A DNA stretch of 64,000 nt from Pseudomonas cichorii (GTDB taxonomy: Bacteria; Pseudomonadota; Gammaproteobacteria; Pseudomonadales; Pseudomonadaceae). The translations under genes were made by a program, and so were the position numbers. Of the stretch, positions 10,049 to 20,002 are shown piece by piece; position 1 is the first letter of the stretch, and each line of letters opens with the position of its first letter. A model generated the notes under the pieces. It saw nothing but the letters and a program-made list of their open reading frames with translations, was not told where the DNA came from and ran no database searches. Where the stretch lies: NCBI RefSeq assembly GCF_003700275.1, contig NZ_RBRE01000035.1, positions 174,636 to 238,635 of the forward strand. The letters are read 5' to 3'.

Positions 10049-10282
10049 ATGCCCGGAATACGTACTGCTGCACAAGCCAAGGCCTGGCTCGAACAACAGG
10101 GAAAATCTGTTCAAGAATTTGCTCGGGAAAACAGCGTTGACCCCGCAACCACTTACCAGGTACTGGCAGGTCGCAAGAAAGGTCGGCGCGGAGAAGCCCA
10201 TAAAGTGGCGGTTTTACTGGGCATGAAGATAGGCGTCATCCCTTCGCAGAGCAGTGGCCCAGAACAAGAAAGTAATGACTGA
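10049..10282 (+). CDS. Phage-associated DNA-binding protein, gp16-like
   Basis: Protein of 77 residues (MPGIRTAAQAKAWLEQQGKS) with one predicted helix-turn-helix: EFARENSVDPATTYQVLAGRKKGRRGEAHKVAVLLG. It resembles the small BcepMu gp16-type regulators found next to the repressor of transposable phages. This is from memory of the family, without a search. No good Shine-Dalgarno precedes ATG 10049. It lies opposite the XRE repressor, and no further phage genes follow, so the pair looks like a leftover immunity module. Confidence 0.6.
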   Translation: MPGIRTAAQAKAWLEQQGKSVQEFARENSVDPATTYQVLAGRKKGRRGEAHKVAVLLGMKIGVIPSQSSGPEQESND

Positions 10283-10517
10283 GCATATATACCACTCACA
10301 CAACTGCAATTGCTGACGCAATAATCCGACTGCCGGTGTCGACTTTTCTGACAGAACCTGTCCACAGCAAAAAAACCTTTTAAACTCAGGCTCACAAGTT
10401 CAGGGGCCTGAGGCGGCGCTTATGCAATACAGGCAATCAATTCAGCGGATTGAATTTTCCAATTGAATCAGCGCACATCCCTGCGGTAAGCTCGCTTTCA
10501 ACCCACGGAGACATATC

Positions 10518-10664
10518 ATGTTGCCATCCGCCACAACACAGCTTCTGCACCCTGCCCGCGTTGAACGCTCGGTAGCGGGCGTTGCTGCGCGGATTGCTTC
10601 GGCTGCTGTCTGCCTGCCGGTCAACTTTTATTATGGGTATTGGTTTAGCCACTGGCGCGCCTGA
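10518..10664 (+). CDS. Aromatic-rich leader peptide of the DAHP synthase gene
   Basis: Predicted 48-residue leader peptide. ATG 10518 follows GGAG at 10507-10510 with ideal spacing. The peptide ends NFYYGYWFSHWRA-stop: seven of ten consecutive codons (10626-10655) are Phe, Tyr or Trp. Such a codon run just upstream of an intrinsic terminator and a biosynthetic gene is the hallmark of ribosome-mediated attenuation, as with pheL and trpL. Here all three aromatic amino acids would be sensed, fitting DAHP synthase, the entry enzyme of the common aromatic pathway. Within the leader, TGGGTAT (10634-10640) can pair with ATACCCA (10664-10670), a candidate alternative hairpin that a stalled ribosome would block. 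Confidence 0.8.
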   Translation: MLPSATTQLLHPARVERSVAGVAARIASAAVCLPVNFYYGYWFSHWRA

Positions 10665-10714
10665 TACCCAACAAGGCGCCCAGATTCAGGGGACGCCAAC
10701 CAGAGAATTCTCTA

Positions 10715-10751
10715 CCCCCGGTCGGCTACCCGACCGGGGGTTTTGTTTTTT
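10715..10751 (+). terminator. Attenuator terminator upstream of DAHP synthase
   Basis: An 11-bp perfect GC-rich stem, CCCCCGGTCGG (10715-10725) with CCGACCGGGGG (10730-10740), has a four-base loop and is followed by TTTTGTTTTTT. It lies 50 bases after the aromatic-rich leader ORF and about 240 bases before the DAHP synthase start, so it can only act as a leader attenuator, or as a terminator of the leader itself. Confidence 0.9.
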
Positions 10752-10793
10752 GGGCCACAGCAAACCCGATTGAATTCATTTGAGGAATACGAC

Positions 10794-10946
10794 ATGAACA
10801 GCACTTCTTATTACCGCAACGACATCGACTTCGCCTGGCGATTTAGCAATCTCCGTTCGGGACAGCCAGCCGCCTCCGATCGGTCACTGCCAGGTGGCAA
10901 TTCCAAACGCATGGCCAGCCAGGCCAATTGTCGAACACCCCAATAG
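10794..10946 (+). CDS. Second small leader ORF before DAHP synthase
   Basis: Predicted peptide of 50 residues (MNSTSYYRNDIDFAWRFSNL at the N-terminus). The start follows GAGGA at 10782-10786 with a 7-base gap, a better ribosome site than many real genes here. The first 17 codons include Tyr6, Tyr7, Phe13, Trp15 and Phe17, again aromatic-rich; the rest is low-complexity and polar. It lies after the terminator and 44 bases before the synthase. A GCGGG/CCCGC hairpin (10955-10969) sits between this stop and the synthase ribosome site. It may couple translation or be a second sensing peptide; this is inference. Confidence 0.6.
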   Translation: MNSTSYYRNDIDFAWRFSNLRSGQPAASDRSLPGGNSKRMASQANCRTPQ

Positions 10947-10990
10947 GGTCTTGAGCGGGAACACACCCGCCAGCCCCAGGAAAGCCGATC

Positions 10991-12073
10991 ATGAACTCGT
11001 CCGTTGCCGTAAAACCGTCCGACCTGTCCAGCAGCACTGTCACCCTGCTCGACAACCTGCCTGCCCCAACGCGCCTGCCCAGCACCCTTGAGCTGAAAAG
11101 CCGCCTGCCTCTGGATGCCGCCCTGAACGAACAGGTCGCCGCCCACCGCCGCGCCGTACACGCCATCTTGACCGGTGAAGACTCTCGCCTGCTGGTAGTC
11201 ATGGGCCCCTGCTCTCTTCACGACCCGCAATCGGCCCTTGAATACGCCGAACGCCTTGCCTGCCTGGCTGCCGAAGTCAGCGACCAGATGCTGCTGGTGA
11301 TGCGCGCCTACGTCGAAAAGCCGCGCACCACCATCGGCTGGAAAGGCCTGGCCTATGATCCACAGCTCAATGGCAGCGATGACATGGCCGCAGGCCTGGC
11401 GATGTCGCGCCACCTGATGCGCGAAATGCTGTTCATGGGCTTGCCGATTGCCACGGAAATCCTGCAACCCATGGCGGCTGGCTACTTCGATGACCTGCTC
11501 AGTTGGGTCGCGATTGGCGCACGTACCACCGAATCGCAGATTCACCGGGAAATGGCCAGCGGCCTGCCCATGGCGGTCGGTTTCAAGAACGGTACGGATG
11601 GCGGCGTTGCGGTAGCCAGTGATGCAATGCGCTCGGCAGCCCACCCCCATCGCCATTTCGGCATTGATCGGCATGGCCATCCGGCGATCATCGAGACTCA
11701 GGGCAACCCGGACACTCATATTGTCCTGCGCGGCGGTCATCGCGGCCCCAACTACGACAGCCAGAGCGTGGCCCAGGTGCGCGCCAGCCTTGAAAAGCAA
11801 CGAATCGCGTCAAGGATCATGGTTGACTGCAGCCACGCCAACAGCGGCAAGGATCCGCTGCGCCAGCCTCAGGTCTTCAATGACGTACTCGAACAACGCT
11901 TGCAGGGCGACCAGTCGCTGATCGGCATGATGCTGGAGAGTCACTTGTTCGAGGGCTGCCAGCCATTGAGCGAAACGCTCAAGTACGGGGTTTCCATCAC
12001 CGATGGCTGCCTTGGCTGGGAGGCCAGCGAACAGCTGTTGCGCGGTGCAGTGGACCGTTTGCGCTACAGGTAA
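10991..12073 (+). CDS. 3-deoxy-7-phosphoheptulonate (DAHP) synthase, class I
   Basis: Cytosolic enzyme condensing phosphoenolpyruvate and erythrose-4-phosphate, the first step of the shikimate pathway. The 360-residue protein is a class I AroF/AroG/AroH-type synthase. It has the PEP-binding motifs MGPCSLHDP and RAYVEKPRTTIGWKGL, GARTTESQIHREMASGL, GFKNGTDGG, LRGGHRGPNY, DCSHANSGK (metal/substrate) and MLESHLFEG. AGGA precedes ATG 10991. Which aromatic amino acid feeds back on it cannot be told from sequence. The upstream leader and terminator point to attenuation by aromatic aminoacyl-tRNA supply. Confidence 0.95.
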   Translation: MNSSVAVKPSDLSSSTVTLLDNLPAPTRLPSTLELKSRLPLDAALNEQVAAHRRAVHAILTGEDSRLLVVMGPCSLHDPQSALEYAERLACLAAEVSDQMLLVMRAYVEKPRTTIGWKGLAYDPQLNGSDDMAAGLAMSRHLMREMLFMGLPIATEILQPMAAGYFDDLLSWVAIGARTTESQIHREMASGLPMAVGFKNGTDGGVAVASDAMRSAAHPHRHFGIDRHGHPAIIETQGNPDTHIVLRGGHRGPNYDSQSVAQVRASLEKQRIASRIMVDCSHANSGKDPLRQPQVFNDVLEQRLQGDQSLIGMMLESHLFEGCQPLSETLKYGVSITDGCLGWEASEQLLRGAVDRLRYR

Positions 12074-12156
12074 TCGGTTGGCGATGAACTTTTATCAGGA
12101 AATGCAGCCTTGATTCCGGTAGGCTCTTTCTTTTTTTTGACAGGAGAAACTTTCCC

Positions 12157-12438
12157 ATGGCTAAAGCCACTGCCCGCCACATCCTTGTTTCGAGCGAAGA
12201 CAAATGCAACGAACTCAAGGCTCAGATCGAAGGCGGCGCCGATTTCGCTGAGATTGCCAAGGCCAACTCCAGCTGCCCGTCGAGCCGTCAGGGCGGCGAC
12301 CTGGGTTCGTTCGGTCCTGGCCAGATGGTCAAGGAATTCGACACCGTCGTTTTCAGCGCGCCAGTCAATGTCGTGCAAGGCCCGGTGAAAACCCAGTTCG
12401 GTTATCACCTGCTGGAAGTGACCAGCCGCCAGGACTGA
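12157..12438 (+). CDS. ppiC: Peptidyl-prolyl cis-trans isomerase, single-domain parvulin
   Basis: Cytosolic parvulin of 93 residues, the size of E. coli PpiC, that speeds isomerisation of prolyl bonds. The single rotamase domain shows ARHILVSSEDKC, CPSSRQGGDLGSFGPGQMV, VFSAPVNVVQGPVKTQFGYHLLEV. There is no signal peptide or membrane segment. A strong AGGAG precedes ATG 12157, and a UUCG-loop terminator follows. A paralogue is at 23566-23841. Confidence 0.95.
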   Translation: MAKATARHILVSSEDKCNELKAQIEGGADFAEIAKANSSCPSSRQGGDLGSFGPGQMVKEFDTVVFSAPVNVVQGPVKTQFGYHLLEVTSRQD

Positions 12439-12459
12439 TCCTGCTGCGCTGATTCACAA

Positions 12460-12489
12460 AAAACGGCTCATCTTCGGATGGGCCGTTTT
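12460..12489 (+). terminator. Intrinsic terminator after ppiC
   Basis: AAAACGGCTCATC, a TTCG tetraloop, and GATGGGCCGTTTT form a 13-bp stem (one G-T pair) ending in T residues, 21 bases after the ppiC stop. Confidence 0.85.
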
Positions 12490-12616
12490 CATTTGTGCGG
12501 TTACAAAGCCGGTGCGATCCGGTACCTTGGCAAACGACTCTGTCCCCTCAGAAAACCCACAGATTATGCCTTTAACCCTGATATTCGCTCGCGCGACGTC
12601 AGTCAGGACTCACTTA

Positions 12617-14485
12617 ATGCGTTCTGCTTTCCTATCGTTGATGGCTACAACTCTGCTGCTGATCACGGGTTTTCAACAGGTGCTTGCGGCACCACAGCAT
12701 GCCTTGACCGTTTATGGCGAAGCGCCACGTTACCCCGCCGGCTTCCAGCATTTCGACTATGTGAATCCCGATGCCCCCAAAGGTGGCAGCATGCGCCGCT
12801 CGGCGCAGGAAATCGGCCAGTTCGACCATTTGATGCCGTTCACCGATAAAGGCATCGGCGTTTCGCAGATCAACGGCATGCTGTATTCACCGCTGGCAGT
12901 CAAATCGCTGGATGAGCCTTACACGGTCTATGGACTGGTCGCACAAAAAATGGAGCGCTCGGCTGACGGACTGTCCTTGCGTTTCTATCTGGAGCCCAAT
13001 GCGCGCTTTGCCGATGGCACGCCGATCACGGCCAATGACGTGAAATACACCTATGAGCTGCTGATGACCCAGGGCAGCCTGCAATACCGCACGCGCTTTG
13101 AAGCGGTGAAAGGCCTGGAAGTGGAGTCTGCGAGCCGGATTCGCTTTGACTTCAAGAATAACGATAACCGCACCCTGCCACTGGATCTGGCCTCGCTGCC
13201 GGTGTTTCCCGAACACTGGTGGAAAACCCGTGACTTTGCCGGCGGCGCAGGCTTCGAGATCCCGCCGGGCAGCGGGCCTTACACGATCAGCCGGGTCGAT
13301 CCGGGACGCAGTATCACTTTCGAGCGCGACCCGAACTGGTGGGGCAAGGACCTGCCGGTCAACAAGGGCATGTACAACTTCGACCGGTTCAGCATTGAAT
13401 ACTTCGGTGATACCGATGTGGCGCGCCAGGTGCTCAAGGGCGGTGCCTACGACTACAACCGCGAGTATTCGGCCACCGGCTACTCGATCCGCTATGACAG
13501 CCCGGCGTTGAGCGAGGGCCTGTTGCAAAAGGCTCATCTGGCCAAGGGCGCAGTGCAGAGTTCGCAGGGTTTCGCGTTCAACCTGAACCGGCCGATGTTC
13601 CAGGACCGCCGCGTGCGTCAGGCGCTGTCTCTGCTCTGGGACTTCGAGTGGGCCAACCGGCAGATGATGCGCAATATGTACATCCGTCAGGACAGCTATT
13701 TCTCGAATTCGGAACTGGCAGCCAGCCAGTTGCCAACCGCGGCCGAACTGAAGATTCTCGAACCCTTGCGCGGCTCGATCCCCGACGAAGCCTTTACCAC
13801 GGTCTTCAGGAGCCCGAAAACCGACGGCACGGGCTTTATTCGCGACAAGCAACTGCAAGCGCTGGCGTTGTTGCAGGAAGCCGGCTGGAAACCCGAAGGC
13901 GATCAACTGGTCAATGCCCGGGGCGAGCCGTTCAGCTTTACCTTTCTCAATGGCCAGCCCGGTTTCGAGCGCCTGCTGCTGCCTTACAAGCGTAATCTGG
14001 CGCAGATCGGCATCCACTTCGAGGTGCGCCGGATCGATGCCGCCCAGTACCTGAACCGGGTCATGGCCCGTGATTACGACATGATCGTCACTGGCTATAA
14101 CGTCTCGACCTCGCCGGGGGCGGACCTCTACAACAACTTTGGCTCCAGAGTGGCCAACGACCCGGGCTCCAGTAACTACATGGCGTTGCAGGACCCCGCC
14201 GTGGACAGCTTGATAGAGGGGCTGGTCAAGGCCAGCGACAAGGCGACCATGACCGATTACGCCCACAGCCTGGATCGGGTGCTGCAATGGAATTATTACT
14301 GGATACCCAATTATTACCCCCCAGGTGCATCGACCGTCTGGTGGAATCGCTTCGGTATACCGAGAATCCAGGCCAGCAATAGCGAAGCCATCGAAACCTG
14401 GTGGGAGATCAGCCCCACACCGCTGAATAATCAACAGTTCGCAGCAAAACGCGGCGCTTCAGCCCTTGTTTCGGAGATGCAGTGA
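12617..14485 (+). CDS. yejA: ABC transporter periplasmic oligopeptide-binding protein
   Basis: Extracellular solute-binding protein (family 5) of the Yej system, which imports oligopeptides and microcin C-type compounds. From ATG 12617 the protein is 622 residues and begins with a Sec signal peptide (MRSAFLSLMATTLLLITGFQ, cleavage near AAP). YejA-like motifs include TVYGEAPRYPAGF, FDYVNPDAPKGGSM, SADGLSLRFYLEPNARFADG and YYWIPNYYPPG. In-frame starts upstream (12512, 12566) would put the signal peptide internally, so I prefer 12617 despite its weak ribosome site. It is first in the yejABEF operon and its stop directly precedes the yejB ATG. Confidence 0.93.
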   Translation: MRSAFLSLMATTLLLITGFQQVLAAPQHALTVYGEAPRYPAGFQHFDYVNPDAPKGGSMRRSAQEIGQFDHLMPFTDKGIGVSQINGMLYSPLAVKSLDEPYTVYGLVAQKMERSADGLSLRFYLEPNARFADGTPITANDVKYTYELLMTQGSLQYRTRFEAVKGLEVESASRIRFDFKNNDNRTLPLDLASLPVFPEHWWKTRDFAGGAGFEIPPGSGPYTISRVDPGRSITFERDPNWWGKDLPVNKGMYNFDRFSIEYFGDTDVARQVLKGGAYDYNREYSATGYSIRYDSPALSEGLLQKAHLAKGAVQSSQGFAFNLNRPMFQDRRVRQALSLLWDFEWANRQMMRNMYIRQDSYFSNSELAASQLPTAAELKILEPLRGSIPDEAFTTVFRSPKTDGTGFIRDKQLQALALLQEAGWKPEGDQLVNARGEPFSFTFLNGQPGFERLLLPYKRNLAQIGIHFEVRRIDAAQYLNRVMARDYDMIVTGYNVSTSPGADLYNNFGSRVANDPGSSNYMALQDPAVDSLIEGLVKASDKATMTDYAHSLDRVLQWNYYWIPNYYPPGASTVWWNRFGIPRIQASNSEAIETWWEISPTPLNNQQFAAKRGASALVSEMQ

Positions 14486-15550
14486 ATGCCTGGTTATGTC
14501 CTGCGCCGCCTGCTGCTGATCATTCCTACACTGCTGTGCATTCTGCTGGTCAATTTCTTTATCGTACAGGCCGCCCCTGGCGGGCCGGTGGAGCAAGCCA
14601 TTGCCCGCCTGCAAGGCATTGGCGGCAGCAATGTCGGAGCCACTGCAACAGAATCGGTCGCCACTGGCCAATCCAGGGCTTCGCGGGGGCTTGATCCCAA
14701 GCTGATCAAGGAAATCGAGCGCCAGTACGGTTTCGACAAGCCGCTGCATGAACGACTGTGGCTGATGCTGAAAAACTACGCACGGCTGGATTTCGGCAAC
14801 AGCTTCTTTCGTGGCGCCACGGTGACCGACCTGATCCTGCAAAAGATGCCGGTTTCCATTTCCCTCGGACTGTGGGCCACGCTGCTGACCTATCTGATAT
14901 CGATTCCCCTGGGCATCCGCAAGGCCGTCCGGCACGGCAGCCCGTTCGATATCTGGAGCAGCACCGCAATCATCATCGGCTACGCCACGCCCGCCTTTCT
15001 GTTCGCCATGCTGCTGGTGGTGGTGTTCTGCGGCGGCACTTCGCTGCACTGGTTCCCGGTACGCGGCCTGGTATCGGATGATTTCGAGCAGCTATCGGCC
15101 CTTGGCAAGGTCGCCGATTACTTCTGGCATCTGGTACTGCCGGTATCGGCGCTGGTCATCGGTGGCTTCGCGGCCCTGACCCTGCTGACCAAGAACGCCT
15201 TTCTCAATGAAGTCACCCGCCAGTACGTCACCACCGCGCGAGCCAAGGGCATGAGCGAGCGACGGGTGCTCTACGGCCATGTGTTTCGCAATGCCATGTT
15301 GCTGGTGGTGTCCGGCCTGCCTCAGGCTTTTATCAGCGTGTTCTTTGCCGGGTCGTTGCTGATCGAAGTGATTTTCTCGCTCGATGGCCTGGGACGCATG
15401 AGCTACGAAGCTGCCGTCTCGCGGGATTATCCGGTGGTGTTCGGCTCGCTGTTCATCTTTACCCTGTTCGGCCTGCTGATAAAGCTGGCAGGCGACATCT
15501 GCTACACCCTGGTCGATCCGCGAATCGACTTCAGCGCGAGGAATGCCTGA
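14486..15550 (+). CDS. yejB: ABC transporter permease YejB
   Basis: Inner-membrane permease of 354 residues with about six transmembrane helices and the binding-protein-dependent transport loop (EAA motif region [22 protein letters not shown]). The N-terminus ([20 protein letters not shown]) matches the DppB/OppB/YejB branch. A long periplasmic loop (about 30-90) holds [12 protein letters not shown], typical of YejB. It begins immediately after the yejA stop and overlaps yejE by one base (TGATG). Confidence 0.94.
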   Translation: MPGYVLRRLLLIIPTLLCILLVNFFIVQAAPGGPVEQAIARLQGIGGSNVGATATESVATGQSRASRGLDPKLIKEIERQYGFDKPLHERLWLMLKNYARLDFGNSFFRGATVTDLILQKMPVSISLGLWATLLTYLISIPLGIRKAVRHGSPFDIWSSTAIIIGYATPAFLFAMLLVVVFCGGTSLHWFPVRGLVSDDFEQLSALGKVADYFWHLVLPVSALVIGGFAALTLLTKNAFLNEVTRQYVTTARAKGMSERRVLYGHVFRNAMLLVVSGLPQAFISVFFAGSLLIEVIFSLDGLGRMSYEAAVSRDYPVVFGSLFIFTLFGLLIKLAGDICYTLVDPRIDFSARNA

Positions 15551-16572
15551 TGCGCAGACTTTCGCCGCTGGCCCAGCGCCGCCTGGAGCGCTTTCGCGCC
15601 AACCGTCGTGGCTGGTGGTCGTTATGGCTGTTCTGCACCCTGTTTGCCCTGACTCTGGGTGGCGAACTGATTGCCAACGACAAACCGCTGCTGGTGAGTT
15701 ATCAGGGCTCGCTCTACTTCCCTGCCTTCAAACGCTATACCGAGCAGGAGTTCGGCGGGGAACTGCCCTTCCAGCCCGATTACCGCAGCGAATATGTCCA
15801 CGAACTCATCGAAAAAGGTGATGGCTGGATGCTGTTTCCACCGATTCCGTTCAGTGCCGATACGCCCAATTACGACCTGGCGGTTCCGGCCCCCAGCCCG
15901 CCTTCGGCCAGTAACTGGCTGGGCACCGACGATCAGGCTCGCGATGTTCTGGCACGGGTTATCTTCGGCGCGCGGGTGTCGATCCTGTTCGCCCTGATCC
16001 TGACCGCCATCAGCGCCCTGATCGGGATCGCGGCCGGTGCCTTGCAGGGTTATTACGGTGGCTGGGTGGACCTGATCGGCCAGCGCCTGCTGGAGGTCTG
16101 GTCCGGGTTGCCGGTGCTGTATCTGCTGATCATCCTGTCCGGTTTTGTCGAGCCAGGTTTCTGGTGGCTGCTGGGCATCATGGCGCTGTTTTCCTGGCTG
16201 ACGCTGGTGGACGTGGTACGTGCCGAGTTCCTGCGTGGCCGCAACCTGGAATACGTCAAGGCTGCCCGTGCCCTGGGCCTGGGTGACCGCAAGGTGATCG
16301 TGCGGCATATCCTGCCCAATGCCATGACCGCGACCCTGAGTTACCTGCCCTTCATCCTTACCGGTGCCATTTCGACCCTGACCGCGCTGGATTTCCTCGG
16401 TTTCGGCATGCCGGCCGGCAGTGCTTCGCTGGGCGAGTTGATCGGCCAGGGCAAACAGAACCTGCAGGCGCCCTGGCTGGGTCTGACAGCCTTTTTCGCC
16501 CTGGCGTTGATTCTGACGCTGCTGGTGTTCATCGGTGAGGCGTTACGTGATGCCTTTGATCCCCGATCTTGA
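15550..16572 (+). CDS. yejE: ABC transporter permease YejE
   Basis: Second permease of the Yej importer, 340 residues, OppC/DppC type. It has an N-terminal helix (about 19-38), a large periplasmic insertion characteristic of YejE (FGGELPFQPDYRSEYVHELI) and five more helices. The EAA loop is VKAARALGLGDRKVIVRHILPNAM. The start overlaps the yejB stop by one base, so the permeases are coupled and should be made in equal amounts. Confidence 0.94.
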   Translation: MRRLSPLAQRRLERFRANRRGWWSLWLFCTLFALTLGGELIANDKPLLVSYQGSLYFPAFKRYTEQEFGGELPFQPDYRSEYVHELIEKGDGWMLFPPIPFSADTPNYDLAVPAPSPPSASNWLGTDDQARDVLARVIFGARVSILFALILTAISALIGIAAGALQGYYGGWVDLIGQRLLEVWSGLPVLYLLIILSGFVEPGFWWLLGIMALFSWLTLVDVVRAEFLRGRNLEYVKAARALGLGDRKVIVRHILPNAMTATLSYLPFILTGAISTLTALDFLGFGMPAGSASLGELIGQGKQNLQAPWLGLTAFFALALILTLLVFIGEALRDAFDPRS

Positions 16573-16622
16573 TCCTCGATCTTGATCCCCGATCGTGATT
16601 CGAGCCCCTTATTCGAGCCCCT
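16553..16622 (+). repeat. Short tandem repeats between yejE and yejF
   Basis: Three imperfect copies of GATCTTGATCC/TC-like units are followed by two copies of TTCGAGCCCCT. They span the end of yejE and the 53-base gap before yejF. They look like slippage products of local sequence. No hairpin with a U-tract is present, so readthrough into yejF is expected. Confidence 0.6.
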
Positions 16623-16625
16623 GAA

Positions 16626-18203
<1,578 letters not shown>

Positions 18204-18255
18204 AAACAGGCATTCTGTTCGGCCAGACGCCGGGGTCAAATGACGGAACATCCCC

Positions 18256-19668
18256 ATGAAAGACAACACTCTCAGCGACTACCAAAACATCCAGCGGCTT
18301 GCGACCCGCTCGCTGTTCGAGATCATCGAGCAGTCCAGCGAAGGCACGGTGATCGTCGACAAGGATGCGCGCATTGTCTGGATCAATGAACGCTATGCCC
18401 GGCGCTTTGGCCTGCACGATGCCAGCCTGGCGATTGGCCAACCCTGCGAAAGCGTGATTCCCGGCAGTCTGTTGCGTCAGGTGGCGAGCAATGGACAACC
18501 GATCCTGCTGGACATGATGGACACGGCAAAAGACCCGCTGGTGGTCATGCGCCTGCCAATCCATGACAACGAAGGCGCAGTGATTGGCGCCATCGGCTTC
18601 GCGCTGTTCGACCAGTTGCAAACCCTGTCGCCCCTGCTCAAGCGCTACCTGAGCATGCAGCAGGAACTGGCCAGTACCCGCTCGCTGCTCAAGGCACGGC
18701 AGGCAAAGTACAGTTTTGCGCATTTCATCGGCATCAGCGAAGCGACCCTGGAAGTCAAACGCCGTGCCCGGCGCAGTGCAAGTGCCGAATCGCCGGTCTT
18801 GCTGCTCGGCGAGACCGGTACCGGCAAGGAACTGCTGGCGCATGCCATCCATAACGCATCGCCGCGTGCCGACAAGCCTTTTGTCAGCATCAACAGCGCG
18901 GCCATCCCAGAAGCGCTGCTTGAAGCCGAGTTTTTCGGTACGGCCCCCGGTGCCTTTACCGGTGCAGTGCGCAAGGGGCGCTCGGGCAAACTGAAAATTG
19001 CCCAGGGCGGTACGCTGTTTCTCGATGAGATCGGCGACATGCCGCTGGCCTTGCAAAGCAAGTTGCTGCGGGTGCTACAGGAAAAGGAATACGAACCTGT
19101 AGGCTCCAATGAAGTGTTCCAGAGTGATGTGCGTCTGATAGCCGCCACGTCCACCGATCTGGAGGCGGCGATCAAGCGTGGCGAGTTCCGCGCCGATCTC
19201 TATTACCGTCTGAGCGTCCTGCCGATTCAGGTCCCGCCCTTGCGCGAGCGCCTGGAAGACCTGCCAGTGCTGAGCGAAACCATCCTCGAAGAACTGCACA
19301 GCCAGCATGAGCTGGAAGCCAATGCCCTGAAGCTGCTGGCACAACATGCGTGGCCGGGCAATATCCGTGAGCTGCGCAATGTTCTGGAACGTGCGGCCCT
19401 GCTCAGCGACAACCTGCAACTCACGGCCAAGGACATCCACGCCGCCATCGGCACGCTACTGCCGGTGAGTGCCGGCAGCGCTCGCGATAACCGTCCGCAG
19501 GCTCAGGAAACCTTCAGCCAGGCCCGCCAGCGCTGTGATCGGCAACTGATCGAAACCACCTTGCTGCAATGCGCCGGTAATGTGGTGCAAGCCGCCCATC
19601 AGCTCGGCCTGGGCCGTTCGACCCTGTACAAGAAGATGGCGATGCTGGGGATTGCCGAGTCTCAATAA
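18256..19668 (+). CDS. Sigma54-dependent activator (HbcR-like)
   Basis: Bacterial enhancer-binding protein of 470 residues. A PAS-like sensor covers about 18-120, then the AAA+ domain: Walker A GETGTGKE (185-192), the sigma54-contacting GAFTGA loop (232-237) and Walker B GGTLFLDEIGD. A Fis-type helix-turn-helix is at the C-terminus (NVVQAAHQLGLGRSTLYKKM). There is no receiver domain. Its neighbours, a GntP permease and 3-hydroxybutyrate dehydrogenase, match the P. aeruginosa hbcR (PA2005)-PA2004-bdhA order, so control of 3-hydroxybutyrate use is likely. A sigma54 promoter is visible before the permease. Confidence 0.9.
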   Translation: MKDNTLSDYQNIQRLATRSLFEIIEQSSEGTVIVDKDARIVWINERYARRFGLHDASLAIGQPCESVIPGSLLRQVASNGQPILLDMMDTAKDPLVVMRLPIHDNEGAVIGAIGFALFDQLQTLSPLLKRYLSMQQELASTRSLLKARQAKYSFAHFIGISEATLEVKRRARRSASAESPVLLLGETGTGKELLAHAIHNASPRADKPFVSINSAAIPEALLEAEFFGTAPGAFTGAVRKGRSGKLKIAQGGTLFLDEIGDMPLALQSKLLRVLQEKEYEPVGSNEVFQSDVRLIAATSTDLEAAIKRGEFRADLYYRLSVLPIQVPPLRERLEDLPVLSETILEELHSQHELEANALKLLAQHAWPGNIRELRNVLERAALLSDNLQLTAKDIHAAIGTLLPVSAGSARDNRPQAQETFSQARQRCDRQLIETTLLQCAGNVVQAAHQLGLGRSTLYKKMAMLGIAESQ

Positions 19669-19676
19669 AGGGAGAC

Positions 19677-19696
19677 GAGTCTCTTTTCAGAGACTC
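19677..19696 (+). terminator. Hairpin after the sigma54 activator
   Basis: GAGTCTC, loop TTTTCA and GAGACTC form a perfect 7-bp stem starting 9 bases after the activator stop. There is no U-tract, so it may slow RNA decay or act as a weak terminator rather than a canonical one. Confidence 0.4.
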
Positions 19697-19700
19697 CAGG

Positions 19701-19794
19701 CCCTGTAGAGCGGATTTATCCGCGAAACCCGCGTGCCAGAAGGTGCAGGTTGGCTGGGTGTACGGGCTGTTCGCGAATGAATTCGCTCCCACGG
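19701..19794. repeat. REP-like inverted repeat pair
   Basis: CCTGTAGAGCGGATTTATCCGCGAA (19702 onward) faces TTCGCGAATGAATTCGCTCCCA (19770 onward) about 45 bases away. These are the two orientations of the Pseudomonas repetitive palindromic motif usually read as GGGAGCGAATTCATTCGCGAA. A more decayed pair occurs at 22191-22280. Such doublets are typical REP-associated intergenic elements. Confidence 0.7.
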
Positions 19795-19874
19795 CGGTGT
19801 GGAATGTCTCGATTGGGGGACGCTGGCTGAGCTTAATCCCAGCAATTCTTTTATATATCAATAACTTATATTCA

Positions 19875-19890
19875 TGGCACGAATCCCGCT
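19875..19890 (+). promoter_or_regulatory. Sigma54 (RpoN) promoter of the GntP-bdhA operon
   Basis: TGGCACGAATCCCGCT fits the -24/-12 pattern: GG at 19876-19877 and GC at 19888-19889 with ten bases between. The -12 element is CCGC rather than TTGC. It lies about 113 bases before the permease start and downstream of a gene for a sigma54 activator, which supports the call. Confidence 0.65.
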
Positions 19891-20002
19891 ATGACCATGC
19901 GGCGGCTTGACCGTACCCATAAAACAATAACAGTACAGACGGCGGGAAAACGCAGCCTGACCGAGCGCAGTAGTTTTCACACCGTCTGTAAAGGATATTT
20001 CC

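Noticed and set aside
10437..10652. Minus-strand small frames across the leader region
   Set aside because: Antisense to the aromatic leader peptide, without ribosome sites.
12887..14434. Long minus-strand frame opposite yejA
   Set aside because: Mirror of a clear gene; His/Gln/Val-rich composition typical of antisense translation.
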